A stretch of 64,000 bases of DNA from an uncultured Altererythrobacter sp. (lineage in GTDB: Bacteria > Pseudomonadota > Alphaproteobacteria > Sphingomonadales > Sphingomonadaceae): contig CANLLZ010000001.1 in the NCBI GenBank assembly GCA_947492235.1, forward strand, positions 1,364,001-1,428,000. Direction: 5' to 3'. The notes below the pieces were generated by a model, which saw nothing but the letters and a program-made list of their open reading frames with translations, searched no databases and had not been told where the DNA came from. Numbering within the stretch: position 1 is the first letter of the stretch; each line of letters begins with the position of its first letter. This document shows positions 8,759-17,468 of this stretch, piece by piece. Made by a program: the position numbers and the translations under genes.

Positions 8759-11545
8759 CTACTCGATGCCGAAGCGCTTATAATACGGAAGCACGTCCGG
8801 CCACATACGCTGAGCCTTCCTGATAAGCTCCTGCCCTTCGCGGCGATTGCCCGTTTCACGCCGGATGATGCCTAGCAGATAGGTGCTGCCCGACATGCCG
8901 GGATTGCGCCGAAGCGCGGCCAGCAGATCGTTCTCCGCTTCCTCCAGATTGCCAGCGCGAAAATGCGCGAAAGCCCGGCTATCAAGCGTGCTCGCAGAAT
9001 AATCACCCAGGTCCACCGCCTCGTCGCACACCTCGGCGGCCTGATCGATCCGGTGGTCGGCAAGAGCCATGAACCAGCACTTGTTGTTCCACGCTCCGCT
9101 TTCGTCCGGCTGATCGAGGACAAGCTCGTCTGCCCATTCAAACCCCTCGTCATCGCGTCCGACTTCAGCGAGAACCAGCATGCGCTCATAAATTATGGAA
9201 CGACGGTCATCGCCGGAAAACTCGTCGGGGTCGAGCAAATCGAGCGCTTCCTCGGTTCTGCCGGTACGGGCCAGAAGGTCGGACAGGCGGGTTCGATCAC
9301 CGATGGTTCCGCGCGCATCGAAGGCCTCACGCGCATCGGTAATCGCCGCCTCATAATTGCCCGCCATCGTATGGGCCCAGGCCCGCGAAGCGTATAGCCC
9401 CGGCGTTGCCTCCATCGCGATAGCTGCATCGTAATCGATCAAAGCCCCGGAAAAGTCGCGGGCTTCGGTGCGATAATAGGCCCGCGCGCTCAGCGGATAA
9501 CCTTCATCGGGTTGCTCGGCCACGATGCGGTCGAAAGCAGCGATGACCGATGCCATGCGGTCGCGTAACTGCGCATCGCTGAAATCCCATGCGCGCTTCG
9601 CCTTGCTCACGCGGATGACAGGGTCGGCGCTGGAATATCGACGAACGGAACGCCTCGCGTCGGACAGGGCATCGCTCGGCAGGACGGCCGGGATGGTGTT
9701 GAGAGAGTCGGTCAGCGCAATGCGGGTTCCTGTATATGAGCCGGTGCGCGCTGCGCGGATTCCGCCCGCGGTTACTTCGCTCTCCAGCTCGCCGCGAATG
9801 GTGATTTCGCCGGCCTCGTCGGGCAACGTCGCCTCGAAATTCTCGATATAGAAAGACGGTCCGCCAAACCGCACGGGAATATCGCGCCATTCTGCCCGTG
9901 CGCGGTCGGCATTGAGTTTAAGATTGGTAGACGGCAGAGCCAGTTCCCATTTGCCGCGATCGCGGCCGAACTCGAATTGCGGCTCCATGATACCGCTGGC
10001 CCGCATGGTGCCAACGCCCTGCTCATTGTCATAGGTCACTTCCACGCCGTAAATGTCGGCCTCGCCGACGATATTCTCGAGCCAGTCGCCAGCAAATTTG
10101 CGGAGTGCCTCGTCATCGGTTTCGTCCGCCTGAGGCCGTAGCAAAGCGCCCAGCGACCCCCGCCCCTTGACTTCGGCAGTATATAGCACGGGCATGTCGA
10201 GGCCGGCGGTGAGGTCGTAAGTGACGTTCAGGATCCGGTCCGGCGTCTGCTGAAAACGCTGCGTGATTTCTTCAAGGTCGGAACCCGCGTCGGTAACCGG
10301 CAGACCGAAATAAAATGCGGGCACTTCGTCCATCGTGTCGATCCGACCGCCTCTGCTGGTGCCATCCAGCCAGTAATCGCGGCCATCGATTTGAGTTTTC
10401 ACGATCATGTGATCGAAGACTCCCAGCATCGGCAAGCTGTCAGCCACTAGGTCTCCGCGCTCGCTGTGCACCAGAACTGTCTCAGCCGGGATACCCAGCT
10501 CGCCAAGCACCACCGCGAGGAGGTAGGACTTGGCCTTGCAGTCCCCGTATCGCGCATCCCACGTTTCCTGCGGGGATTGCGGCAGATAATTGCCATTGTT
10601 GAGGCCATTGGCGAGATAGCCAATCTCGTCCTGCACGAAACGCAGAGCGAGCGAGGCGCGTTCCAGCTCATCGGTGGTCGCCGCTGCAATTTCAGCAATC
10701 TTGGTCGCCAGTTCGCTGCCATCCGCAATCTGTCCCTGAAGCTGGAAATGCGGGGCAAGCAAACGCGAAACATCCTGCCAGTCGTCAAACGAGGTGACCT
10801 GCACATAGGGACCCCGGCGAAAGCGCATAGGCGCGTCCTTGGGCCGGTCCGGCATTTTTGCAATCGGCATGGAAATATCCAGCCAGTGATAGCCGCCCCG
10901 CGTTTCCAGCGGCACATCCATCGCGCTGAAATCGGGCCCGGTCCGGTAATTCAGCCCCTCATCCACCGGCCACGAAAGCAAGGCCCGGCCAAAGCCGATC
11001 TCCAGCGGTTCCTGCTGGATGCCGTCATAATGCTGGATGTTCCCATTAAGCGCCCCATCGCGCGAACTGGTGGTAATCGAGTAGCGAAGGATATCGCCCA
11101 CCTGAAGGCCGGGAATTACTGCCGACGCCGTCAGAACCCCGTCCAGCGTGCGCTTCTCCAACTGTGCTTCGCGCCGCAGGACCTGAAAGAGGGCATCGTC
11201 CTCCAGCACATTGATGACTGTGCCGCCTCGGACAATGTCCACGCGGTGCACGACCAGATCGCCTTTTTCCGGCAGCCATTGCACGTTAACTGTCCCGAAC
11301 TGAGTCAGCGCTTCGGGGTTTTCCATCCTGAGCGCAACGTCGACATAATTCCGCCGCTCGCCGTCCTCGAAACGAGACTGCTTATCGAGGATGACAACCG
11401 TGTCGCTCGTGGATGCGTAGTCTGCAATATCCACAGCCTGCACCCAATCCGCAGGCTCGCGGTAAAGAATGGTTTCACCTGCATTGGCTGCAGTAAAAGG
11501 CACCGCAATTACGGTGCTGGCAAGAAAAGCGTTCCTAATGTGCAC
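8759..11545 (-). CDS. Secreted DUF3857/transglutaminase-like protein with C-terminal TPR repeats
   Basis: About 928 residues with a signal peptide from a GTG start (MHIRNAFLASTVIAVPFTAANA; GGGGAA lies upstream). The N-terminal third is a DUF3857 domain. A transglutaminase-like core follows, with the catalytic Cys in DARYGDCKAKS, the His in FDHMIVK and the Asp in YWLDGT, so the triad looks intact. The last 250 residues hold TPR-like helical repeats (for example ALIDYDAAIAMEATPGLYAS). Such proteins are periplasmic or exported and common in Bacteroidetes and sphingomonads. The substrate is unknown; protein cross-linking or proteolysis are both possible. It converges on radC, with 34 bases between the genes. 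Confidence 0.78.
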   Translation of the reverse strand: MHIRNAFLASTVIAVPFTAANAGETILYREPADWVQAVDIADYASTSDTVVILDKQSRFEDGERRNYVDVALRMENPEALTQFGTVNVQWLPEKGDLVVHRVDIVRGGTVINVLEDDALFQVLRREAQLEKRTLDGVLTASAVIPGLQVGDILRYSITTSSRDGALNGNIQHYDGIQQEPLEIGFGRALLSWPVDEGLNYRTGPDFSAMDVPLETRGGYHWLDISMPIAKMPDRPKDAPMRFRRGPYVQVTSFDDWQDVSRLLAPHFQLQGQIADGSELATKIAEIAAATTDELERASLALRFVQDEIGYLANGLNNGNYLPQSPQETWDARYGDCKAKSYLLAVVLGELGIPAETVLVHSERGDLVADSLPMLGVFDHMIVKTQIDGRDYWLDGTSRGGRIDTMDEVPAFYFGLPVTDAGSDLEEITQRFQQTPDRILNVTYDLTAGLDMPVLYTAEVKGRGSLGALLRPQADETDDEALRKFAGDWLENIVGEADIYGVEVTYDNEQGVGTMRASGIMEPQFEFGRDRGKWELALPSTNLKLNADRARAEWRDIPVRFGGPSFYIENFEATLPDEAGEITIRGELESEVTAGGIRAARTGSYTGTRIALTDSLNTIPAVLPSDALSDARRSVRRYSSADPVIRVSKAKRAWDFSDAQLRDRMASVIAAFDRIVAEQPDEGYPLSARAYYRTEARDFSGALIDYDAAIAMEATPGLYASRAWAHTMAGNYEAAITDAREAFDARGTIGDRTRLSDLLARTGRTEEALDLLDPDEFSGDDRRSIIYERMLVLAEVGRDDEGFEWADELVLDQPDESGAWNNKCWFMALADHRIDQAAEVCDEAVDLGDYSASTLDSRAFAHFRAGNLEEAENDLLAALRRNPGMSGSTYLLGIIRRETGNRREGQELIRKAQRMWPDVLPYYKRFGIE

Positions 11546-11789
11546 AGGGTTCCCCAAAGCTCGTTCGACACAGGCGTAAAGAAAATCGCGCGCTCCTCCA
11601 ACGGGTAAAATCTGATTGATTGAAATAGAGAAGCCATTGCACGCGGGAATTCGCCCGTGCCGCTGGTCGCATTGGTCACGTGTTCCCGGTCTTATCGTCA
11701 GCGTTGCGGGTTGCGGTCTTGCCAAGGCAATGGCTGGCCGATAGCCGCCGCTGCAATCAGCAATCCCCCCTCTTCGGAGTTAAAAGACA

Positions 11790-13100
11790 ATGGTCCCTCG
11801 TTACGCCCGCCCCGCCATGACTGCTTTGTGGGAGCCGGAGGCGAAATATCGTATCTGGTTCGAGATCGAGGCGCACGCCACGCAGAAACTGGCGGATCTG
11901 GGCGTGGTGCCCGAGAGCGCGGCCAAGGCGCTGTGGGACTGGTGGGCAACCGATCCGGAAATCGACGTTGCCGCGATCGACGCCAAGGAAGCGGTGCTCA
12001 AGCACGATGTCATCGCCTTCCTCGATTGGGTCGCAGAGCAAGTGGGGCCGGAGGCACGGTTCATGCATCAGGGCATGACCAGTTCGGACGTGCTCGACAC
12101 CACGCTGGCGGTGCAGTTGGCCCGCGCGGCGGACATTTTGCTGGAAGACCTCGACCTGCTGCTGGCCGCGATCAAGAAGCGCGCCGAAGAGCACAAATAC
12201 ACCCCCACCATCGGGCGCAGCCACGGCATTCATGCAGAGCCGGTGACATTCGGCCTCAAACTGGCGCAGGCCTATGCTGAGTTTTCCCGCAACCGCGAGC
12301 GTCTGGTGGCCGCGCGCCGCGAAATTGCGACCTGCGCCGTGTCAGGCGCGGTCGGCACTTTCGCCAATATCGATCCGCAAGTGGAAGAGCATGTCGCGCA
12401 AGAGCTGGGTCTGGAGCCCGAGCCCGTCAGCACGCAGGTGATCCCGCGTGACAGGCATGCGATGTTCTTCTCCACCCTCGCCGTCATTGCCGGTTCAATC
12501 GAGCGCGTGGCTGTCGAGATTCGCCATCTCCAGCGCACCGAAGTTCTGGAAGCCGAGGAGTATTTTGCGCCGGGTCAAAAGGGCTCGAGCGCGATGCCGC
12601 ACAAGCGCAACCCGATCCTCACCGAGAACCTGACTGGACAGGCGCGGATGATCCGCGGCTACGCTATGCCCGCGTTGGAGAACGTGGCGCTGTGGCACGA
12701 GCGGGATATTTCGCATTCGTCGGTTGAACGCTTCATCGGTCCCGACGCGACCATCACGCTGGACTTCGCCCTAGCGCGGCTGACCGGTGTGATCGACAAA
12801 CTGCTGGTTTACCCGGAGCGAATGCAGGCAAACATGGACCGAATGGGCGGCCTTATCCACTCGCAGCGGGTGATGCTGGCGCTGACACAGGCGGGTGTGA
12901 CGCGCGACAATGCGTATCGTCTGGTACAGCGCAATGCGATGAAGGTGTGGGAATCCGATGGCCGTCAATCACTGCTCGATCTGCTGAAAGCCGACGACGA
13001 AGTGACGGCAGCCCTGTCGGACGAGGAACTCGAGGAAAAGTTCGATCTCGCTTACCACTTCAAGCATGTCGACACGATCTTCGCCCGCGTTTTCGGCTAA
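11790..13100 (+). CDS. purB: Adenylosuccinate lyase
   Basis: Cytoplasmic homotetrameric enzyme of 436 residues that removes fumarate from SAICAR and from adenylosuccinate in purine synthesis. The fumarase/aspartase superfamily signature SSAMPHKRNP is present near residue 270, and the conserved MTSSDVLDTT and IGRSHGIHAEP segments carry active-site residues. The length matches the bacterial family. It is the first gene of a long rightward group that continues with lapA, pyrF and the trp genes. A 244-base region separates it from the divergent transglutaminase-like gene and probably holds both promoters, although I could not pick clear -35/-10 boxes. Confidence 0.97.
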   Translation: MVPRYARPAMTALWEPEAKYRIWFEIEAHATQKLADLGVVPESAAKALWDWWATDPEIDVAAIDAKEAVLKHDVIAFLDWVAEQVGPEARFMHQGMTSSDVLDTTLAVQLARAADILLEDLDLLLAAIKKRAEEHKYTPTIGRSHGIHAEPVTFGLKLAQAYAEFSRNRERLVAARREIATCAVSGAVGTFANIDPQVEEHVAQELGLEPEPVSTQVIPRDRHAMFFSTLAVIAGSIERVAVEIRHLQRTEVLEAEEYFAPGQKGSSAMPHKRNPILTENLTGQARMIRGYAMPALENVALWHERDISHSSVERFIGPDATITLDFALARLTGVIDKLLVYPERMQANMDRMGGLIHSQRVMLALTQAGVTRDNAYRLVQRNAMKVWESDGRQSLLDLLKADDEVTAALSDEELEEKFDLAYHFKHVDTIFARVFG

Positions 13101-13167
13101 TCTGCCAGCCCTTTACGGCCTGCGGCCCTGCGCCTAGCATTGCGAGAATATTTGGGAGACTTTGTCG

Positions 13168-13533
13168 ATGCAGCTCGTCCGCACACTCTTGTGGGTCCTG
13201 ATCCTTGCCGGTTTGCTGGCCTTCTCGTTCTTCAACTGGCAGCCTGTCGAGGTAACGATCTGGGAAAATCTGGTCTTGGAAACCAAGGTTCCGGCGCTGG
13301 TCGTCGTGTCGTTCCTGCTGGGACTGCTGCCTATGTGGCTGGTCCATCGCGGCGCGCAGTGGCGGGCGAAGCGGCGCATTTCCTCCTTGGAAGCGGCAGC
13401 GGAAAGCCAGCGCCGTCTTGCTACGCCGACACCGACACCCGCACCGGTATCGGCACCAGCGGCCACAGCCACGGCTCCTGCGCCCAAGGCACCTGAACCC
13501 GATGCCGGGCCACTGACTTCCGATCCATCCTAG
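13168..13533 (+). CDS. LapA-domain (DUF1049) inner membrane protein
   Basis: Small membrane protein of 121 residues. Two membrane helices (about residues 4-22 and 42-62) flank a short NWQPVEVTIW segment, the pattern of LapA/DUF1049 proteins. A coiled basic stretch follows (AQWRAKRRISSLEAAAE), then a low-complexity Pro/Ala/Thr tail. In E. coli LapA acts with LapB in lipopolysaccharide assembly; the role here is only inferred. The ATG at 13168 has GGGAG nine bases upstream and is preferred to an in-frame TTG two codons earlier. It precedes pyrF by ten bases. Confidence 0.75.
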   Translation: MQLVRTLLWVLILAGLLAFSFFNWQPVEVTIWENLVLETKVPALVVVSFLLGLLPMWLVHRGAQWRAKRRISSLEAAAESQRRLATPTPTPAPVSAPAATATAPAPKAPEPDAGPLTSDPS

Positions 13534-13543
13534 GACACATTGT

Positions 13544-14218
13544 ATGAGCAACCCCGTCTACCTTGCGCTCGACCTCCCCCGCCTCGAACAAGCGAAGGCA
13601 CTGGTGGAGAAGGTCAAGGCGCATATCGGCGGGGTGAAGCTGGGGATGGAATTCTTCTACGCCCACGGCGCGCACGGCGTGCATGAGATTGCGCATCTGG
13701 GCTTGCCGATTTTTCTCGACCTGAAACTGCACGATATCCCCAACACGGTCGCTGGGGCGATGCAGGCGATCCATGTGCTGGAGCCCGCTATCGTCACGGT
13801 GCACACCAGCGGCGGGCGCGCGATGATGGAGGATGCCAAAGCGGCAGCGGCGGACGGCACCAAGGTCGTCGGCGTCACCATGCTCACCAGCATGGACGAG
13901 CGCGATCTGGAACGCACAGGCGTGAAAGGCACACCGCACGATCATGTGATGCGGCTGGCCGAACTGGCGGAGGCATCGGGGCTCGACGGGATTGTCTGCT
14001 CCGGACAGGAAGTCGGCGCGGTGCACAAGCAGTGGAAGAAGGGATTCTTCGTCGTCCCCGGCCTGCGCCCGGCTGGTGCCGCCGTGGGCGACCAGAAGCG
14101 CGTCGTCACTCCGCGTAAGGCCCGCGATGACGGCGCAAGTGTTCTCGTCATCGGCCGCCCGATCAGCCGCGCTGACGATCCGGCGCAGGCCGCGCGCGAT
14201 ATTGAGGCCACGCTGTGA
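13544..14218 (+). CDS. pyrF: Orotidine 5'-phosphate decarboxylase
   Basis: Catalyses the last step of UMP synthesis, decarboxylation of OMP. The protein has 224 residues and a TIM-barrel fold. The catalytic Asp-Lys-Asp set lies in FLDLKLHDIPNTV near residues 60-72, and the phosphate-binding loop VPGLRPAG is near residue 170. The length fits the class I family. It follows lapA by ten bases, and its TGA overlaps the GTG start of the metallo-beta-lactamase gene by four bases (GTGA), so those two are probably translated together. Confidence 0.95.
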   Translation: MSNPVYLALDLPRLEQAKALVEKVKAHIGGVKLGMEFFYAHGAHGVHEIAHLGLPIFLDLKLHDIPNTVAGAMQAIHVLEPAIVTVHTSGGRAMMEDAKAAAADGTKVVGVTMLTSMDERDLERTGVKGTPHDHVMRLAELAEASGLDGIVCSGQEVGAVHKQWKKGFFVVPGLRPAGAAVGDQKRVVTPRKARDDGASVLVIGRPISRADDPAQAARDIEATL

Positions 14219-15000
14219 GGCAGGCGCTCGGCCTACTCGCGGCTCTGGCAGTCACCGCCTGTGTTCCGATGGGCGAAATCCACAAATCCACCGCCGTGCA
14301 GGAGCGCGGCGATGATGTGACCCGTTTCGGCGATGTTGCGTTTCGCGAGCTTGCTCCGGGTGTGTGGCAGCACACCACCTATCTTGATCTACCCGGTATC
14401 GGGCCGGTGTCGTCCAACGGGCTGCTAGTGGTCGATTTCGACAACACATTGCTGATCGACACCGCGTGGACCGATTCGCAAACCGCGCAGATCGTCGCAT
14501 GGGCTGATGGCGTGCTAGGGAAGCCGATCCGCGCGGCGGTGATCACCCATGCGCACAAGGACAAGATGGGCGGTATTGCCGCGCTGCATCAGGCGGACAT
14601 TGCGACCTATGCGCATCCCCTCACCAATGAAGACGCGCCGGACAACGGGTTCGAGCCTGCGCGCAATGTCCTGCAATTTGCGGGCAATGGCTGGGTCGAG
14701 GGGGAGCAGTCTATCGCCCTCACTCCACTCTCAATCTACTATCCCGGCGGTGCGCATACGCGGGACAATATCGTTGTCGGCGTGCCCACTGCGGGAATCG
14801 TCTTTGGCGGCTGCATGATCAAGGGAACGGACAACGCCACGCTGGGCAATCTGGCTGATGCCGACACCGCCGCCTATGCGCAGTCGGCGCGCAATGTCGA
14901 TGCTGCTTTTCCGCGCTTCGATGTGGTCGCGATGAGCCATTCCCAGCCACAGGGCCGCGAGGCGATTGCCCACACCATCGCGCTGGCCGAAGAGCTGTAG
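14215..15000 (+). CDS. NDM-like subclass B1 metallo-beta-lactamase (lipoprotein)
   Basis: Zinc hydrolase of 261 residues closely resembling NDM-1 carbapenemase. The signal peptide ends in a lipobox (VTAC, Cys16), so it is probably membrane-anchored in the periplasm, as NDM is. Zn1 ligands are His112, His114 and His181; Zn2 ligands are Asp116, Cys200 and His242, and Lys203 and Asn212 are also present. Each equals the NDM-1 number minus eight, so the core aligns without gaps. Segments GNGW, GGCMIK and DADT also match NDM. Erythrobacter enzymes of this type are known from a published comparison with NDM-1. It starts at GTG overlapping pyrF and precedes trpF by ten bases. Activity on carbapenems is likely but not shown by sequence. 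No bleMBL gene is adjacent. Confidence 0.92.
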   Translation: MRQALGLLAALAVTACVPMGEIHKSTAVQERGDDVTRFGDVAFRELAPGVWQHTTYLDLPGIGPVSSNGLLVVDFDNTLLIDTAWTDSQTAQIVAWADGVLGKPIRAAVITHAHKDKMGGIAALHQADIATYAHPLTNEDAPDNGFEPARNVLQFAGNGWVEGEQSIALTPLSIYYPGGAHTRDNIVVGVPTAGIVFGGCMIKGTDNATLGNLADADTAAYAQSARNVDAAFPRFDVVAMSHSQPQGREAIAHTIALAEEL

Positions 15001-15010
15001 GCCCGCATCC

Positions 15011-15643
15011 ATGGCAGAGATAAAGATATGCGGGATATCCACGCCCGAAACCCTGGACGCCTGCATCGCCGGCGGGGCGGACTATTGCGGGCTGGTGTTG
15101 TTTCCCCCTTCCCCGCGCAATGTCGGCATGAGCGAGGCGTCGGCCTTGGCCGCGCGCGCCGGATCGCGGATTGGCCGGGTGGGATTGTTCGTGAATGCCG
15201 ATGATGCGTTCATCGGCGAGGCAATTGCTGCCGGGAAGCTCGACGCAGTGCAGCTGCATGGCAAGGAAACACCCTGGCGGTGCGCCGAGGTGAAGGCGCG
15301 TTTCGAATTGCCGGTGTGGAAGGCTCTGTCGGTTGCAACCGCCCAGGATGTGGAGCGCGCTGGGCAATATGAGGGCGCAGCGGACCTGCTCCTGTTCGAT
15401 GCCAAGACCCCGGACGAGGCAGCCCTGCCCGGCGGGATGGGGCTGACCTTCGACTGGTCGCTTCTCAAAGCCTATCGCGGGGCAACCCGCTGGGGTTTGG
15501 CAGGCGGGCTCACGCCGGACAATGTCGGCGAAGCGATTGCCGCAACGGGTGCTCCTCTGGTGGATACGTCCAGCGGCGTTGAAACCGCCCCCGGACTAAA
15601 GGACATCGACAAGATTGTGCGCTTCTGTAAAGCGACGCAATAA
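15011..15643 (+). CDS. trpF: Phosphoribosylanthranilate isomerase
   Basis: Third step of tryptophan synthesis, the Amadori rearrangement of phosphoribosylanthranilate. The protein has 210 residues and forms a TIM barrel. It begins MAEIKICGIS with the catalytic Cys7; the catalytic Asp lies in LLLFDAKTP near residue 128; the phosphate site is GLAGGLTPDN and VDTSSGVE. The ATG at 15011 gives the canonical N-terminus; upstream ATGs fall inside the lactamase gene. It is one gene of a pyrF-lactamase-trpF-trpB run, separated from trpB by 107 bases that hold a repeat pair. Confidence 0.96.
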   Translation: MAEIKICGISTPETLDACIAGGADYCGLVLFPPSPRNVGMSEASALAARAGSRIGRVGLFVNADDAFIGEAIAAGKLDAVQLHGKETPWRCAEVKARFELPVWKALSVATAQDVERAGQYEGAADLLLFDAKTPDEAALPGGMGLTFDWSLLKAYRGATRWGLAGGLTPDNVGEAIAATGAPLVDTSSGVETAPGLKDIDKIVRFCKATQ

Positions 15644-15661
15644 CGAATGCATGGCCCTTGA

Positions 15662-15736
15662 CCCGTTCGCCCTGAGCTTGTCGAAGGGCTGGCAAGGCAC
15701 CCGCCACTCGTACTTCGACAAGCTCAGCACGAACGG
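15662..15736. repeat. Inverted pair of intergenic palindromic repeats (type A)
   Basis: The left arm 15662-15689 contains CGCCCTGAGCTTGTCGAAGG and the right arm 15712-15736 contains CTTCGACAAGCTCAGCACGA, so the two can fold back on each other across 22 bases. It is the same family as the pair near 1041-1173. It lies between trpF and trpB, and in RNA would form a long hairpin, which might lower or stabilise trpB expression relative to trpF. Confidence 0.75.
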
Positions 15737-15750
15737 ATTTCCTTGTTGCG

Positions 15751-16962
15751 ATGAACCAACCCAATTCCTTCCGCACCCAGCCCGATGATCGCGGGCATTT
15801 CGGTGATTACGGCGGACGCTATGTCGCCGAGACGCTGATGCCGCTGATCCTCGATCTGGAGCGCGAATATCGTGCCGCGCAGGCCGATCCGGCGTTCAAA
15901 GCGCAGTTCGACGATCTGCTGGAGCACTATGTCGGTCGCCCCTCCCCGCTCTATTTTGCGGAGCGCCTGACCGAGGCGCTGGGGGGTGCGCAAGTCTGGT
16001 TCAAGCGCGACGAGCTCAACCACACCGGCGCGCACAAGATCAACAATTGCATCGGGCAAATCCTGCTCGCCATCCGCATGGGCAAGAAGCGGATCATCGC
16101 CGAAACCGGCGCCGGCCAGCACGGGGTTGCCACGGCCACCGTTTGCGCGCGGTTTGGCCTGCCTTGCGTGATCTATATGGGCGCGGAGGACGTGAAGCGG
16201 CAATCGCCTAACGTCTTCCGCATGAAGCTGCTGGGGGCAGAAGTCGTCCCCGTCACCAGCGGCGGCGCGACTTTGAAGGACGCGATGAACGAAGGGCTGC
16301 GCGACTGGGTCGCGAATGTCCATGACACGTTCTACATCATCGGCACGGCGGCAGGCCCGCACCCCTACCCCGAAATGGTCCGCGATTTCCAAAGCGTCAT
16401 TGGCACCGAAGCGCGGGCGCAAATGCTCAGCCGGACGGGCCGCCTGCCCGACCTGCTGATCGCTTGCATCGGCGGCGGATCGAACGCACTGGGCCTGTTC
16501 CATCCATTCCTCGACGATGCGGATGTTAAGATGCTCGGCGTGGAGGCCGCGGGCCACGGCCTCGACGGCGACGAACACGCCGCCAGCCTGCTGGGCGGAT
16601 CACCCGGCGTGCTGCACGGCAACAAGACGTATTTGCTGCAGGACGAAGACGGCCAGATCACCGAAGGTCACTCGATCAGCGCGGGTCTGGATTACCCCGG
16701 CATCGGCCCCGAACACGCCTGGCTGAAGGAAAGCGGCCGGGTGGAATACACCGCTGTGACGGACGAGGAAGCGCTGGACGGCTTCCAACTGCTCTGCCGC
16801 ACCGAGGGGATCATCCCCGCACTGGAACCCAGCCACGCGATTGCAGCGGTGGCTGACCGTGCGAAGTCCATGGCCGACGACCAGATCATCTTGATGAATC
16901 TTTGCGGGCGCGGCGACAAGGACATTTTCACCGTGGCTGAAAAGCTGGGAGTGGAGATTTGA
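15751..16962 (+). CDS. trpB: Tryptophan synthase beta chain
   Basis: PLP enzyme of 403 residues that joins indole and serine to give tryptophan, normally in an alpha2-beta2 complex with TrpA. The PLP-lysine motif [13 protein letters not shown] is near residues 86-98, and the phosphate-binding glycine loop GGGSNALG is near residue 235. The N-terminus ([20 protein letters not shown]) is that of the standard TrpB1 type that partners TrpA. Its TGA overlaps the TTG of a small membrane gene, which with spacer DNA separates trpB from trpA by about 580 bases. Confidence 0.97.
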   Translation: MNQPNSFRTQPDDRGHFGDYGGRYVAETLMPLILDLEREYRAAQADPAFKAQFDDLLEHYVGRPSPLYFAERLTEALGGAQVWFKRDELNHTGAHKINNCIGQILLAIRMGKKRIIAETGAGQHGVATATVCARFGLPCVIYMGAEDVKRQSPNVFRMKLLGAEVVPVTSGGATLKDAMNEGLRDWVANVHDTFYIIGTAAGPHPYPEMVRDFQSVIGTEARAQMLSRTGRLPDLLIACIGGGSNALGLFHPFLDDADVKMLGVEAAGHGLDGDEHAASLLGGSPGVLHGNKTYLLQDEDGQITEGHSISAGLDYPGIGPEHAWLKESGRVEYTAVTDEEALDGFQLLCRTEGIIPALEPSHAIAAVADRAKSMADDQIILMNLCGRGDKDIFTVAEKLGVEI

Positions 16963-17234
16963 GGCTAGGTTGGCCTATTTTTGTAGGTTGTGCTTTCATT
17001 GCTTTGGGATTGATTGTGGCATCACAGATCAATTCACTCGACGCACAAGCAATCGCTATAAATATCCTAGATTTTATCACGGCAAGGGGAGAGAATGAGG
17101 CGCCGCGATGTTTCTGGCATTGCGCTAAGACTTGGACGACGCACCGATTTCTTATCGCGCTCGTTGCGACATTGATTATCGCTATCGGGATAGCCGTCAT
17201 CATGTTTGGGAGGAATAAATCGAAGTGGAAATGA
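16959..17234 (+). CDS. Small two-helix membrane protein of unknown function, AT-rich
   Basis: A frame of 91 residues starting at a TTG that overlaps the trpB stop (TTGA), with GGAG seven bases upstream. Two hydrophobic helices (about residues 5-22 and 65-84) flank a soluble part with two cysteines (CFWHCAKTW), and the tail is basic. I do not recognise the family. In the 120 bases 16981-17100 I count 51 G+C (42 %), against about 63 % in neighbours, so it looks foreign or fast-evolving. It interrupts the usual trpB-trpA adjacency. The coding status is supported by the start signal and the helix pattern only. Confidence 0.5.
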   Translation: MRLGWPIFVGCAFIALGLIVASQINSLDAQAIAINILDFITARGENEAPRCFWHCAKTWTTHRFLIALVATLIIAIGIAVIMFGRNKSKWK

Positions 17235-17244
17235 CCCGCCTCAC

Positions 17245-17329
17245 CGTCGCCCCGGACTTGATCCGGGGTCCAGCTTCTTTGGGCGCGGCGCGAAAGGCAG
17301 AGGGACCCCGGCTCGGGGCCGGGGTGACG
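17245..17329. repeat. Intergenic inverted repeat (type B)
   Basis: Left arm 17245-17271 (contains CCCCGGACTTGATCCGGGG) and right arm 17303-17329 (contains GACCCCGGCTCGGGGCCGGG) are imperfect complements and each is also internally palindromic. This is the GC-rich repeat often seen between alphaproteobacterial genes. It differs in sequence from the type A and type C repeats nearby. Confidence 0.7.
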
Positions 17330-17468
17330 TAGGAATTTAGGCTGTCCTACATCCCGTCGGATATGCCATGGCAACGTGATAAGCGAGTACCGCCATCAGA
17401 AATCACGCCAGAACCGCCTTTGTGTAACGCCCATGCCAAAAAGCACCTCCTCCACAACCACTTAACCC

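Noticed and set aside
10466-11608. Long open frame opposite the transglutaminase-like gene
   Set aside because: No domain and no ribosome binding site; explained by codon bias of the opposite strand.
14215-15010. Search for bleMBL, an insertion sequence or a transposase next to the lactamase
   Set aside because: The flanks are pyrF and trpF with overlaps of four and a gap of ten bases. No room for another gene and no terminal repeats, so the copy is chromosomal, not on a mobile element.
15644-15750. trp leader peptide or attenuator before trpB
   Set aside because: The gap holds a REP-like repeat pair and no short frame with a run of Trp codons.
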